Assembly (NCBI GenBank): GCA_025465465.1
Contig: JAODND010000092.1
Coordinates: forward strand, 1-58,610
Source: Frankiales bacterium
Lineage (GTDB): Bacteria > Actinomycetota > Actinomycetes > Mycobacteriales > SCTD01
Reading direction: 5' to 3'
Length of the DNA stretch: 58,610 nucleotides
The notes beneath the pieces were generated by a model that was not told the DNA's origin, searched no databases, and worked only from the letters and a program-made list of their open reading frames with translations. Positions 1 through 9,100 of this stretch are shown here, piece after piece (positions within the stretch are counted from its first letter, which is position 1; the number at the start of each line of letters is the position of its first letter). A program made the translations under genes and the position numbers.

Positions 1-452
1 ATTCCGGGGGCCTTGTACTGCTGGACGATGATGTACTCCACCTGGCTCGCTACTTCGCTCTTGATCGTGGCGAAGCCACCACTGCGCTCCATGCAGACGG
101 GCGACTCGCGAACGAGGATCCGGAACCCGTCGCCGTGCTCCTCGACATAGGTGAGCAGCACCAGGCAGGCCTGCTCGAGCAGCTCGCGCGGCGACTCACC
201 CGACAGCGCCGTGCCGAACATCCCGAGCAGCTGCTGCACCTCGCGGTCGACGACGACGGCGTACAGGCCCTCCTTGCCGCCGAAGTGCTCGTAGACGACC
301 GGCTTGCTGACCCCGGCACGCGAGGCGATCTCCTCGACGGCGGTGCCGTCGTAGCCGCGCTCGGCGAACAGCGAACGACCGACGTCGAGCAGCTGCTCTC
401 GGCGCTCCTTGCCGGTCATCCTGACCCGGGCGCGTCTCTCGTCCTCGCTCAC
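1..452 (-). CDS. TetR-family transcriptional regulator (C-terminus cut by window edge)
   Basis: The N-terminal ~150 codons of a TetR-type repressor are visible and the frame runs off the left edge. The first ~60 residues hold the TetR DNA-binding three-helix unit: a helix around REQLLDVGRSLF, then AERGYDGTAVEEIASRAGVS and the recognition-helix end KPVVYEHFGGKEGLY. The ligand domain follows and is incomplete. I place the start at GTG 452, 10 bp after the desaturase stop; ATG 419 is the alternative and would drop 11 residues. It lies downstream of the desaturase on the same strand, so the two probably form one operon and this protein probably controls it through the palindrome at 1457-1489. The pairing resembles DesT/DesA-type control of membrane lipid unsaturation, which is inference. 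Confidence 0.88.
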   Translation of the reverse strand, partial: MSEDERRARVRMTGKERREQLLDVGRSLFAERGYDGTAVEEIASRAGVSKPVVYEHFGGKEGLYAVVVDREVQQLLGMFGTALSGESPRELLEQACLVLLTYVEEHGDGFRILVRESPVCMERSGGFATIKSEVASQVEYIIVQQYKAPG

Positions 453-462
453 TCTCGCGAGA

Positions 463-1428
463 CTAGGCCCGGCGCGCGTCCAACCGCTCAGGCTTGGGCC
501 AGCGCACGTCGCGGGCCCAACCCAGCTTCTCGAAGGTCCGGATGAGCCGGGCACTGCTGTCGACCTGGCCCTTGTCGACGCCATGCCGGGCGCACGTCGG
601 GTCGGCGTGGTGCAGGTTGTGCCACGACTCGCCACCGGAGGCGACGGCCAGCCACCACACGTTGACCGCTCGGTCCTTGGTCGTGAAGGGGCGCTCGCCC
701 CAGGTGTGGCAGATCGAGTTGATGGACCACGTGACGTGGTGCAGCAGGCCGACCCGCACGATGCTCGCCCAGAAGAACGCGCTCAGCGCGCCGGTGAAGC
801 TCATGGTGATGAGGCCACCGAGCAGCGCCGGCAGCAGCAGAGAGGTGGCCACGAGCACGGGGAACAGCCGGCTGACCCGCACGATGTCCTCGTCGGCAAG
901 CAGGTCGGGACTGAAGCGCTTCTGGTCGGTCTGCTCAGTGTCGAACAACCACAGCACGTGCGCGTGCAGCAGCCCCTTCGTCAGTCCCTTGACTCCTCCG
1001 CCGTAGCGCCACGGGGAGTGCGGGTCGCCGTCGGAGTCGCTGAAGGCGTGGTGCCGTCGGTGATCGGCGACCCAGCGCGTCACAGGACCCTGGATCGCCA
1101 TGCTGCCGGCCACGGCCAGGGCGATGCGCAGCCCGCGCTTGGCCTTGAAGGACCCGTGTGTGAAGTAGCGGTGGAACCCGACGGTGATGCCGTGCATCGT
1201 GACGAGGTAGAAGACCGCGCTGATGATCACGTCGGTCCAGCTCAGGCCGTTGCCCCAGAGCACGAACGCGGCGGCGAACACGCCGAGCAGCGGGACGAAG
1301 ACGAAGATCCCGAGGGCGATCTGCTCCCAGCGGGCCATGTACTCGGTCGACGGCAGCTGCTGCAGTGGCCGCGATTCGTCCGCGTCGTACTCGATCGTGG
1401 TGACGGGTGCGTCGAGAATCTCGGTCAT
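463..1428 (-). CDS. acyl-CoA/acyl-lipid delta-9 type fatty acid desaturase
   Basis: A 321-aa integral membrane di-iron desaturase. The three histidine boxes are HRYFTH (residues 86-91), HRRHH (123-127) and HNLHH (270-274), the pattern of stearoyl-CoA/delta-9 desaturases, and hydrophobic segments at ~38-58, 66-84, 103-118 and 188-235 surround them. It would introduce a cis double bond into saturated acyl chains at the membrane using an electron-transfer partner that is not encoded here. Start ATG 1428 has AGGGA about 9 nt upstream. A TetR gene follows after 10 bp and a strong palindrome lies 29-61 bp upstream of the start, overlapping a possible -10 (TACGCT, 1466-1471 on the minus strand). Desaturase function is near certain; substrate and regiospecificity are not shown by sequence. 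Confidence 0.95.
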   Translation of the reverse strand: MTEILDAPVTTIEYDADESRPLQQLPSTEYMARWEQIALGIFVFVPLLGVFAAAFVLWGNGLSWTDVIISAVFYLVTMHGITVGFHRYFTHGSFKAKRGLRIALAVAGSMAIQGPVTRWVADHRRHHAFSDSDGDPHSPWRYGGGVKGLTKGLLHAHVLWLFDTEQTDQKRFSPDLLADEDIVRVSRLFPVLVATSLLLPALLGGLITMSFTGALSAFFWASIVRVGLLHHVTWSINSICHTWGERPFTTKDRAVNVWWLAVASGGESWHNLHHADPTCARHGVDKGQVDSSARLIRTFEKLGWARDVRWPKPERLDARRA

Positions 1429-1456
1429 CTAAGGCGGTCCCTGTGGCTGGGGGCGT

Positions 1457-1489
1457 GGCTACGGAAGCGTAACTTACGTGTGCGTAGCC
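1457..1489. promoter_or_regulatory. nested palindromic operator upstream of desaturase-TetR operon
   Basis: The outer arms GGCTACG (1457-1463) and CGTAGCC (1483-1489) are perfect inverted repeats. The inner arms CGTAA (1468-1472) and TTACG (1474-1478) are also perfect, all centred on base 1473. This gives four CGTA-containing half-sites over 33 bp, as expected for two TetR dimers on one site. It overlaps a plausible -10 of the desaturase gene, so occupancy would repress it. Binding by the neighbouring TetR protein is inference. Confidence 0.7.
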
Positions 1490-1666
1490 CTGTCCAGGCT
1501 TCGACCACTCTTGTCCAAAGGTTCACCCAGCCCCGAGCTTCCCTGCTGCCGTGTGACCTGCTTCAGGTCCGCTGAGCGTGGGCCCGCCGGCATCGGGTCA
1601 CAGAGGAGCAGGGAAGCGCGGGGGACATGCGGCAGACTGGGGGAGTCATGGAACACTGTGACACTT

Positions 1667-1739
1667 TCCGCCTTGGTGTAACAGGCAGCACAGCCTCTTT
1701 TGGGGTGGTCGGGTCCAGGTTCGAATCCTGGGGGCGGAG
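1667..1739 (+). tRNA. tRNA-Gln (anticodon UUG)
   Basis: A full cloverleaf is visible: acceptor TCCGCCT/GGGCGGA, D arm with GTGTAA...GCAGCAC, anticodon loop TTTTGGG giving UUG (reads CAA), T arm CCAGG-TTCGAAT-CCTGG, discriminator G1739. CCA is not encoded. The anticodon stem GCCTC/GTGGT contains one G-U and one U-U opposition, so it is weaker than usual. The gene directly precedes glmU. A shifted loop that would repair the stem loses the invariant U33, so Gln remains the best call. Confidence 0.88.
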
Positions 1740-1754
1740 CTTGCGTGACGCAAG
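1740..1754. other. perfect 6-bp hairpin just after tRNA-Gln
   Basis: CTTGCG and CGCAAG flank a 3-nt loop immediately after the tRNA 3' end. No T-run follows, so it is at most a weak processing or termination signal for the tRNA transcript, or a protein site upstream of glmU. Confidence 0.35.
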
Positions 1755-1863
1755 TAACTCGGGACGCCAGGGGTCGCCGGACGATCGCCGGTAGAGTTGT
1801 GCGCGCCGGGGTCACCGGCGCTTCCCCGGTCCACCCGTCCGCCCGCGCCAGCAGGGAGACTGC

Positions 1864-3258
1864 GTGCCGTCCGCACGACCTGTCGCCGTGATCGTCCTGG
1901 CTGCGGGCGAGGGCACCCGGATGCGCAGCAGCACCCCGAAGGTCCTGCACAGGCTGGCGGGCCGGACGATGCTGGGGCACGTCCTGCACGCCGCCGAGAC
2001 ACTCGACCCGGAGCACTTGCTGGTGGTGGTCGGACACGCTCGCGACCAGGTGATGGCGACGCTCACCGGCAAGGCCAAGGCCGTGGTCCAGGAGACGCAG
2101 GACGGCACCGGGCATGCGGTCCGCATCGCGCTAGACACGATCCCGGATGCGGAAGGCACCGTGGTCGTCGTACCCGCCGACTCGCCGCTGCTGACGGCGG
2201 AGACGCTGCACAAGCTGGTCGAGAGCCACGAGCTGCACTCGGCCGCGACGACGCTGCTGACGGCGGTGGTCGATGATCCGACGGGCTACGGCCGCGTGGT
2301 GCGCAGCGGTGGCAGCGTCACGAAGATCGTGGAGCACAAGGACGCCGACGCGGCGACGCTGCAGATCCACGAGGTGGGCACGAGCATCTACGCCTTCGCG
2401 GCCGGCCACCTGCGGACCGCCCTGCAGCAGCTTACGACCGACAACGCGCAGGGTGAGCAGTACCTCACGGACGTCATCGGGCTGCACAAGGACGCCGGGC
2501 TGACGGTGACCGCGACCATCGCGGAGGACGCCGACGAGACGCGCGGCGTCAACGACCGCGCGCAGCTGGCCGATCTCGCGCGGGTCCTCCGTGACCGGAT
2601 CGTCCAGCAGCACCTGCGCAACGGCGTCGCGGTGCTCGACCCGCAGACGACCTGGATCGACGTCGACGTCCAGCTGTCAGCCGACGTCACGCTCAAGCCC
2701 AACACCCAGCTCTACGGAAGTACGACGGTGGCGACCGGCGCGGTCGTCGGCCCCGACACGACGCTGACCGACACCCAGGTGCACGAGGGCGCGGAGATCC
2801 GGCGCAGCGAGGTGATCGGTGCGGTGATCGGCGCCGAGGCGAGCGTCGGCCCGTTCAGCTACGTCCGCCCCGGGACGGTGCTCGGCGCGCGCGGCAAGAT
2901 CGGCGGCTTCGTCGAGACGAAGAACGCCCAGATCGGCGACGACACAAAGGTCCCGCACCTGTCCTACGTGGGGGACGCGACGATCGGCGACCGCAGCAAC
3001 ATCGGCGCGGGCACCATCGTCGTCAACTACGACGGGCAGGCGAAGCACCGTACGACCGTGGGGGACGACGCCAGGGTCGGCAGCAACAACAGCCTCGTGG
3101 CGCCGGTGCAGGTCGGCGACCGGGCCTACACGGCGGCTGGCTCCGCCATCACCGAAGACGTCCCGGACGGCGCACTCGCCGTGGCCCGGGAGAGGCAGCG
3201 CAACATCGAGGGCTGGACCGCCGAGCGGCGTCCTGCCAAGGGGGAAGAGCCCGCATGA
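1864..3258 (+). CDS. glmU: bifunctional UDP-GlcNAc pyrophosphorylase / glucosamine-1-phosphate N-acetyltransferase
   Basis: A 464-aa cytoplasmic enzyme that acetylates glucosamine-1-phosphate and then uridylylates it to UDP-GlcNAc, the precursor of peptidoglycan and of mycothiol. The N-terminal nucleotidyltransferase half carries [11 protein letters not shown] (residues ~12-22). The C-terminal half from ~250 is a left-handed beta-helix with hexapeptide repeats, ending in the acetyltransferase region with YVRPGTVLG and [13 protein letters not shown] 1864 follows AGGGAG at about 5 nt; the leader holds a 7-bp hairpin at 1803-1821. The stop overlaps the prs start (ATGA), so the two are translationally coupled. 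Length and motifs match the family. Confidence 0.97.
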   Translation: MPSARPVAVIVLAAGEGTRMRSSTPKVLHRLAGRTMLGHVLHAAETLDPEHLLVVVGHARDQVMATLTGKAKAVVQETQDGTGHAVRIALDTIPDAEGTVVVVPADSPLLTAETLHKLVESHELHSAATTLLTAVVDDPTGYGRVVRSGGSVTKIVEHKDADAATLQIHEVGTSIYAFAAGHLRTALQQLTTDNAQGEQYLTDVIGLHKDAGLTVTATIAEDADETRGVNDRAQLADLARVLRDRIVQQHLRNGVAVLDPQTTWIDVDVQLSADVTLKPNTQLYGSTTVATGAVVGPDTTLTDTQVHEGAEIRRSEVIGAVIGAEASVGPFSYVRPGTVLGARGKIGGFVETKNAQIGDDTKVPHLSYVGDATIGDRSNIGAGTIVVNYDGQAKHRTTVGDDARVGSNNSLVAPVQVGDRAYTAAGSAITEDVPDGALAVARERQRNIEGWTAERRPAKGEEPA

Positions 3259-4235
3259 CCGGCATCGAGATCGACAGCCGCAAGAACCTGATGCTGTTCA
3301 CGGGCAGGGCCTACCCGGAGCTTGCCGAGGAGGTCGGCCGGGAGCTCGGCGTGGAGCCCGTGCCGACGGCGGCGTACGACTTCGCCAACGGCGAGATCTT
3401 CGTGCGCTTCGAGGAGTCCGTCCGCGGTTGCGACGCCTTCGTCATGCAGAGCCATGCGGCACCCATCAACACGTGGGTGATGGAGCAGCTGCTCATGGTC
3501 GATGCGCTCAAGCGCGCGTCCGCCAAGCGCATCACCGTGGTGATGCCCTTCTACCCCTATGCCCGGCAGGACAAGAAGCACCGCGGTCGCGAACCGATCA
3601 GCGCCCGCCTCATCGCTGACATGTTCAAGACGGCCGGCGCCGACCGGCTCATGAGCGTCGACCTGCACACCGCGCAGATCCAGGGCTTCTTCGACGGCCC
3701 GGTCGACCACCTGTTCGCGCTGCCGCTGCTGGCAGACCACGTGGCGCGCAAGTACGACAGCGCCAACATGACGATCGTCTCCCCGGACTCGGGTCGCGTG
3801 CGGGTGTCGGAACGCTGGTCGGACCGGATGGGCGGCTGCCCGCTGGCGTTCATCCACAAGACGCGCGACCCGCTGGTCGCCAACCAGGTCGTCGCCAACC
3901 GCGTGGTCGGCGACGTCGAGGGCCGGGTCTGCGTGCTGGTCGACGACATGATCGACACCGCGGGCACCATCACCAAGGCTGCCGACGTGCTGTTCGACGC
4001 GGGTGCCGCCGACGTCATCGTCACCGCGACGCACGGCGTGCTGAGCGGCCCGGCCGTCGATCGGCTGAAGAACAGCAAGGTGACCGAGACCATCATCACG
4101 AACACGCTCCCCGTTCCGGAGGAGAACCGGTTCGACAAGCTCACGGTGCTCTCGATCGCCCCGCTCGTCGGACGCGCCATCAGCGAGGTCTTCGAGGACG
4201 GCTCGGTCACGAGCCTGTTCGACGGGGCTGCCTAG
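3255..4235 (+). CDS. prs: ribose-phosphate pyrophosphokinase (PRPP synthetase)
   Basis: A 326-aa enzyme that makes PRPP from ribose-5-phosphate and ATP for purine, pyrimidine, histidine and, in actinobacteria, arabinan precursor synthesis. Visible are the flexible-loop region [16 protein letters not shown] (~101-116), the metal-site stretch [13 protein letters not shown] (~134-146) and the PRPP-binding motif [14 protein letters not shown] (~226-239). The start codon overlaps the glmU stop by four bases. The glmU-prs-rplY-pth order is conserved in Actinobacteria. Confidence 0.97.
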   Translation: MTGIEIDSRKNLMLFTGRAYPELAEEVGRELGVEPVPTAAYDFANGEIFVRFEESVRGCDAFVMQSHAAPINTWVMEQLLMVDALKRASAKRITVVMPFYPYARQDKKHRGREPISARLIADMFKTAGADRLMSVDLHTAQIQGFFDGPVDHLFALPLLADHVARKYDSANMTIVSPDSGRVRVSERWSDRMGGCPLAFIHKTRDPLVANQVVANRVVGDVEGRVCVLVDDMIDTAGTITKAADVLFDAGAADVIVTATHGVLSGPAVDRLKNSKVTETIITNTLPVPEENRFDKLTVLSIAPLVGRAISEVFEDGSVTSLFDGAA

Positions 4236-4257
4236 CCTGCCTCGGGGGCGCTTCCGC

Positions 4258-4263
4258 TAGACT
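4258..4263 (+). promoter_or_regulatory. possible -10 element of rplY
   Basis: TAGACT lies between the prs stop and rplY, about 55 nt before the GTG. No convincing -35 is visible. Confidence 0.35.
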
Positions 4264-4318
4264 CCTCTGCTGCGCCGTCCGCGCCCCACAGCTTGCAGTC
4301 GTTTCGAGGAGTTCCGCC

Positions 4319-4996
4319 GTGTCCGAGGTCCGCATCGTCGCCGAGGCCCGCACCGAGTTCGGCAAGGGTCCGGCCCGCCGCACCCGCCGTGCCGGCAAGG
4401 TGCCTGCCGTGCTCTACGGCCACGGCGACAAGCCCCGCCACTTCGCGCTGCCGGGCCACGAGCTCATGCTCGCGCTCAAGCACGACTCCAACGCGCTGCT
4501 CGCGCTGCAGACCGACGAGGGCGAGCAGCTGGCCCTGCCGAAGATCGTCGTGCGCGACCCCATTCGTCGCACGCTCGAGCACGTCGACCTGGTCGCCGTC
4601 CGCCGCGGCGAGAAGGTCACCGTCGACGTGCCGCTGACGCTCGTCGGCGACCCCGCGCCCGACGTGCTCGTCGACCAGCAGCGGGCCACTCTGTCGGTCG
4701 AGGCCGAGGCCACCCACCTGCCGACCGGCTTCGAGGTCAGCATCCAGGGTCTCAAGGTCGGCGGCACGATCCACGCCTCCGACGTCACGCTTCCCGCGGG
4801 GACCACGCTGGCCGTGTCCGGCGACGAGGTGCTCGTCCAGGGCCTGGGTGCCCCGACCGCCGAGGCGCTCGAGGCCGAGCTCGACGCTGCTGCCGCCGAG
4901 CTCGCTCCCGAGGCTTCCGACGACGAGACCGCAGCTGCGGAGGCCGAGGAGTCCGAGGCTGCTGCCGACGAGGCTGCTCCCGCCTCCGAGGAGTAA
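4319..4996 (+). CDS. rplY: 50S ribosomal protein L25/general stress protein Ctc
   Basis: A 225-aa Ctc-type L25 that binds 5S rRNA. The N-terminal L25 domain (~1-95) begins VSEVRIVAEARTEFGKGPAR, the C-terminal TL5/CTC beta domain spans ~100-185, and the last ~40 residues are an Ala/Glu-rich acidic tail of the kind common in actinobacterial Ctc proteins. GTG 4319 has GAGGAG 8 nt upstream. It is followed after 9 bp by pth, a widespread pairing of two translation functions. Confidence 0.96.
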   Translation: MSEVRIVAEARTEFGKGPARRTRRAGKVPAVLYGHGDKPRHFALPGHELMLALKHDSNALLALQTDEGEQLALPKIVVRDPIRRTLEHVDLVAVRRGEKVTVDVPLTLVGDPAPDVLVDQQRATLSVEAEATHLPTGFEVSIQGLKVGGTIHASDVTLPAGTTLAVSGDEVLVQGLGAPTAEALEAELDAAAAELAPEASDDETAAAEAEESEAAADEAAPASEE

Positions 4997-5005
4997 GCAC
5001 CACGC

Positions 5006-5587
5006 ATGGCTGACGACCTGTGGCTGGTCGTCGGCCTCGGCAACCCCGGACCGTCCTACGCCGGCAACCGGCACAACGTCGGCTTCATGGTCCTCGACCT
5101 GCTCGCGGACCGCGTCGGTGCCCGCTTCAGGGCGCACAAGGGCCGCGCGGACACGGTCGAGGGCCGGTTGGCGGGGCAGCGCGTCGTGCTCGCCAAGCCG
5201 AAGTGCTACATGAACGAGTCCGGTGGGCCGGTCGCGAGCCTGCGTGACTTCTTCAAGATCCCGGCCGATCGGATCGTCGTCGTGCACGACGAGCTCGACA
5301 TCCCCTTCGACACGCTGCGCCTCAAGCTCGGCGGTGGCGACAACGGGCACAACGGGCTTCGGTCGCTCACCACGAGCCTCGGCACCAAGGACTACCTGCG
5401 CACTAGGGTCGGCATCGGCCGGCCACCGGGCCGGCAGGATCCGGCTGACTTCGTGCTCAAGGACTTCAGCGGCGCCGAGCGCAAGCAGCTCCCGTTGCTC
5501 GTGGACCGCGCCGCCGATGCGGTCGAGGCGCTGGTGTCGGGCAGTCTCGAGACGGCGCAGAACACCTTCCACGTCGATCCGGACTAG
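5006..5587 (+). CDS. pth: peptidyl-tRNA hydrolase
   Basis: A 193-aa enzyme that cleaves peptidyl-tRNA released from stalled ribosomes. Family motifs are present: [18 protein letters not shown] (~10-27, with catalytic His ~23), the MNESGGPV stretch, HDELDIPF and [12 protein letters not shown]. Length matches Pth. The stop codon overlaps the convergent MarR gene by a few bases. Confidence 0.97.
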   Translation: MADDLWLVVGLGNPGPSYAGNRHNVGFMVLDLLADRVGARFRAHKGRADTVEGRLAGQRVVLAKPKCYMNESGGPVASLRDFFKIPADRIVVVHDELDIPFDTLRLKLGGGDNGHNGLRSLTTSLGTKDYLRTRVGIGRPPGRQDPADFVLKDFSGAERKQLPLLVDRAADAVEALVSGSLETAQNTFHVDPD

Positions 5588-6045
5588 GGCTGGTCGATCT
5601 CCGCCCGGCGCCGGGCGATGGACGCCTCGAGCTCGTCGTTGAACCGCGAGAGCAGCCGCACGAAGACCGCCCGTTCGTCGTCCGGCCACCCGGCCAGGAC
5701 CTCTTCGAGGACCTCGGTGCGCTGCTGCCTGGTCCGCTCGAACGCCTCCCGTCCCGCCTCGGTGGCGCTCACCAGCGCCGCGCGGGCATCTGCCGGGTCG
5801 GTCTTGCGCTGCACGAAACCGACGTCCTCGAGCGAACGCACCTGCCGGCTCACGACCGAGAGGTCCACCTCGAGCAGGCCGGCGAGCGTCGTGGGTCGCA
5901 GTGGTCCCTCGTCGCAGATGCGCCACAGCGCTTGGTACGCCGGCCGGTCCAGCACCGTGAACCCGGACGGCCCGTGCAGGCGCACGGGCTTGCTGAGCCG
6001 GCGAGCCATGATCGCCAGCTGCAGCTCGAGCTCGCGTGTGGGCAC
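5584..6045 (-). CDS. MarR-family transcriptional regulator
   Basis: A 153-aa winged-helix regulator if started at GTG 6045 ([17 protein letters not shown]). The wHTH is seen in [20 protein letters not shown], then [20 protein letters not shown] and the wing [13 protein letters not shown]; the C-terminal helix (~115-150) would dimerise. I prefer GTG 6045 over an upstream in-frame ATG because the intervening residues are low complexity and a TACGCT hexamer ends 7 nt before the GTG, which suggests a leaderless start. It is divergent from mfd. Ligand and targets are unknown. Confidence 0.9.
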   Translation of the reverse strand: MPTRELELQLAIMARRLSKPVRLHGPSGFTVLDRPAYQALWRICDEGPLRPTTLAGLLEVDLSVVSRQVRSLEDVGFVQRKTDPADARAALVSATEAGREAFERTRQQRTEVLEEVLAGWPDDERAVFVRLLSRFNDELEASIARRRAEIDQP

Positions 6046-6052
6046 GGCGGGA

Positions 6053-6058
6053 AGCGTA
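6053..6058 (-). promoter_or_regulatory. leaderless-type -10 of the MarR gene
   Basis: TACGCT on the minus strand ends 7 nt before GTG 6045 and no Shine-Dalgarno is present, so transcription probably begins at the start codon. Confidence 0.45.
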
Positions 6059-6170
6059 CGGCCCCGAGTGCCTGCGGACGAGTGGTCGTGCCCTCGACCT
6101 AGGCTGGAAGCACCCACCCCCCGGTCCTGGCCGAGCGGGGTCTGTTCGCGTTTCACCTGGAGCTCCCGCT

Positions 6171-9100
6171 GTGACCCTCGCCGCCTTGCTGGACACCGTG
6201 CTCGGCGACCCTTCGCTGTCCCGTGTCGTCGACGCGGTCCCCGCCTCCCTCGACCTCACCGCGCCCGCCGGCCTGCGCCCGTTCGTCATCGCCGCGCTGG
6301 CCCGCAGCGGTCGGCAGGTCATCGCCGTCACCGCGACCGGCCGCGAGGCAGAAGACCTCGAGGCGGCCCTCGGCAGCCTGCTCGACACCGACAGGGTCGC
6401 GCTGTTCCCGAGCTGGGAGACCCTGCCGCACGAGCGCCTGAGCCCGCGGGCCGACACCGTGGGCCGCCGGCTGGCCGTGCTGCGACGGCTCGCCCACCCG
6501 AGCAAGGACGACCCGGCCACCGGTCCGCTCGAGGTCGTCATCGCTCCTGTCAGGTCGCTGCTGCAGCCGCAGGTGAAGGGACTCGGCGACCTCGAGCCGG
6601 TCCAGCTGCGCAAGGGCGACGAGCTCCCGCTCGACGACCTGGTCCGCCGCCTGGTGGATCTTGCCTATGCCCGCGTCGAGCTCGTCGAGAAGCGTGGCGA
6701 GTTCGCCGTGCGAGGCGGCATCCTCGACGTCTTCCCGCCGACCGAGGAGCACCCGATCAGGGTCGAGCTCTGGGGCGACGAGGTCGAGGAGATCCGCTCC
6801 TTCAAGGTGGCGGACCAGCGGTCGCTGCACGAGGTCGAGCACGGCCTCTGGGCGCCGCCGTGCCGCGAGCTGCTGCTCACGCCTGAGGTGCGGGAGAGGG
6901 CCCGGTTGCTCGCCGAGTCCCATCCCGAGCTCGCCGACATCTGCGTCAAGCTCGCCGACGGGCATCCGGTCGAGGGCATGGAGGCGCTCGCGCCCGTCCT
7001 CGTCGACGACCTGCAGCTGCTCGTCGACGAGCTGCCGCGCGACGCCGCTGTCGTGGTCTGCGACCCCGAGCGGGTGCGGACCCGCGCCCACGACCTGGTG
7101 CGCACGTCGCAGGAGTTCCTCGAGGCCTCGTGGGCGACTGCTGCCACCGGTGGCCAGGCTCCCGTCGACCTCGGCGCCGCCGCATACAAGTCGCTCGCCG
7201 AAGTGCGGGAGCACGCCACCGCCCACGGTCACCCGTGGTGGAGCATCACGCCGTTCACGGCCGACGAGGAGCTCGAGGACGACACCGTCGTCCTCGCCGC
7301 CCGGGCACCGCAGGCTTTCCACGGCGAGACCGAGCGGGCCGTGGAGGAGATCCGTGAGCGCATCGCGGCGGGTTGGTCGGTCGTCCTGACCAGCGAGGGC
7401 GAGGGCACCGCGCAACGGATGGTCGAGGTGCTCAAGGCCGCCGAGGTCCCGGTGCGCGGCGAGTTCGACGCCCACCCGGAGAAGGGGCTGGTCGTCGTGA
7501 GCACGGGCTGCCTCGACACCGGTTGGTCCAGCGAGCTCCTGCAGACGCTCGTGCTCACCGAGGGCGACCTCACCGGTGCCAAGGGGCCGGCCTCCAAGGA
7601 CCTGTCCAAGCGGATGCCCTCGCGGCGCAAGAACGCCGTGGATCCCTTGCAGCTCAGGGCAGGTGACCCGGTCGTGCACGAGCAGCACGGGATCGGGAGG
7701 TACGTCGAGATGGTGCAGCGCACCGTCGCCGGCGCCACGCGCGAGTACCTCATCCTCGACTACGCCAAGGGCGACAAGCTGTTCGTCCCGACTGACCAGC
7801 TCGAGCAGGTCACGAGGTATGTCGGGGGCGAGGCCCCGTCGCTCGATCGCCTCGGCGGCAGCGACTGGGCCAAGCGGAAGGGCCGCGCGCGCAAGGCGGT
7901 CAAGGAGATCGCCGCCGGCCTCATCCAGCTCTACGCCGCCCGCACGTCGGCGCCGGGCTATGCCTTCTCCCCGGACACGCCGTGGCAGCGCGAGCTCGAG
8001 GACGCCTTCCCCTACGTCGAGACGCCCGACCAGCTCGAGGCGATCGACGAGGTCAAGGCCGACATGGAGAAGCCCATCCCGATGGACCGGGTCATCTGCG
8101 GTGACGTCGGCTACGGCAAGACCGAGATCGCCGTGCGGGCAGCCTTCAAGGCGGCGCAGGACGGCAAGCAGGTCGCGATCCTGGTGCCGACGACGCTGCT
8201 CGTGCAGCAGCACCACAACACCTTCCGGGACCGCTTCGCCCAGTTTCCGGTGACGGTCCGGGCGACCTCCCGCTTCAACTCCGACAAGGAGCAGAGGGAG
8301 GTGTTGGCGGGCATCACCGAGGGCTCGATCGACGTCGTCATCGGCACCCACCGGTTGCTGTCGAAGTCGGTGCAGTTCAAGGACCTCGGCCTGGTCATCG
8401 TCGACGAGGAGCAGCGGTTCGGGGTGGAGCACAAGGAGTTCCTCAAGGAGATGCGCACAGCCGTGGACGTGCTCACGATGTCGGCGACCCCGATCCCCCG
8501 CACCCTCGAGATGAGCCTCACGGGCATCCGTGAGATGTCGACGATCCTCACCCCGCCGGAGGAGCGGCACCCGGTGCTGACCTTCGTCGGCCCCTACGAC
8601 GAGAAGCAGATCGGCGCGGCGATCCGCCGAGAGCTGATGCGCGAGGGCCAGGTCTTCTACCTGCACAACCGGGTCGAGTCGATCGACCGGGCTGCCAAGC
8701 GACTGCAGGAGCTCGTGCCCGAGGCGAGGGTCGCCGTCGGTCACGGGCAGATGACCGAGGACGCGCTCGAGAAGGTCATGGTCGGCTTCTGGGAGAAGCA
8801 CTTCGACGTCCTCGTCTGCACGACGATCGTCGAGTCCGGCCTCGACATCCCCAATGCCAACACCCTCATCGTCGAGCGGGCCGACGCGTTCGGCCTGTCC
8901 CAGCTGCACCAGATCCGCGGCCGCGTCGGCCGTGGCCGCGAGCGGGCGTACGCCTACTTCACGTACCCGCCCGAGAAGCCCCTGACGGAGCTGGCCTACG
9001 ACCGGCTCGCCACGATCGCGCAGAACACCGAGATCGGCGCCGGCATGGCAGTGGCGATGAAGGACCTCGAGATCCGCGGCGCCGGCAACCTGCTCGGCGG

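Noticed and set aside
409..1575. long plus-strand open frame opposite the desaturase
   Set aside because: It is a shadow of the desaturase, whose three histidine boxes are intact.
1474..2115. minus-strand open frames containing PPPGFEPGPDHPKRG
   Set aside because: It is antisense to tRNA-Gln and glmU and has no family features.
6153..8909. 918-codon open frame antisense to mfd
   Set aside because: High GC content lengthens antisense frames; the peptide is His/Arg/Leu/Val-rich low complexity and mfd is certain on the other strand.
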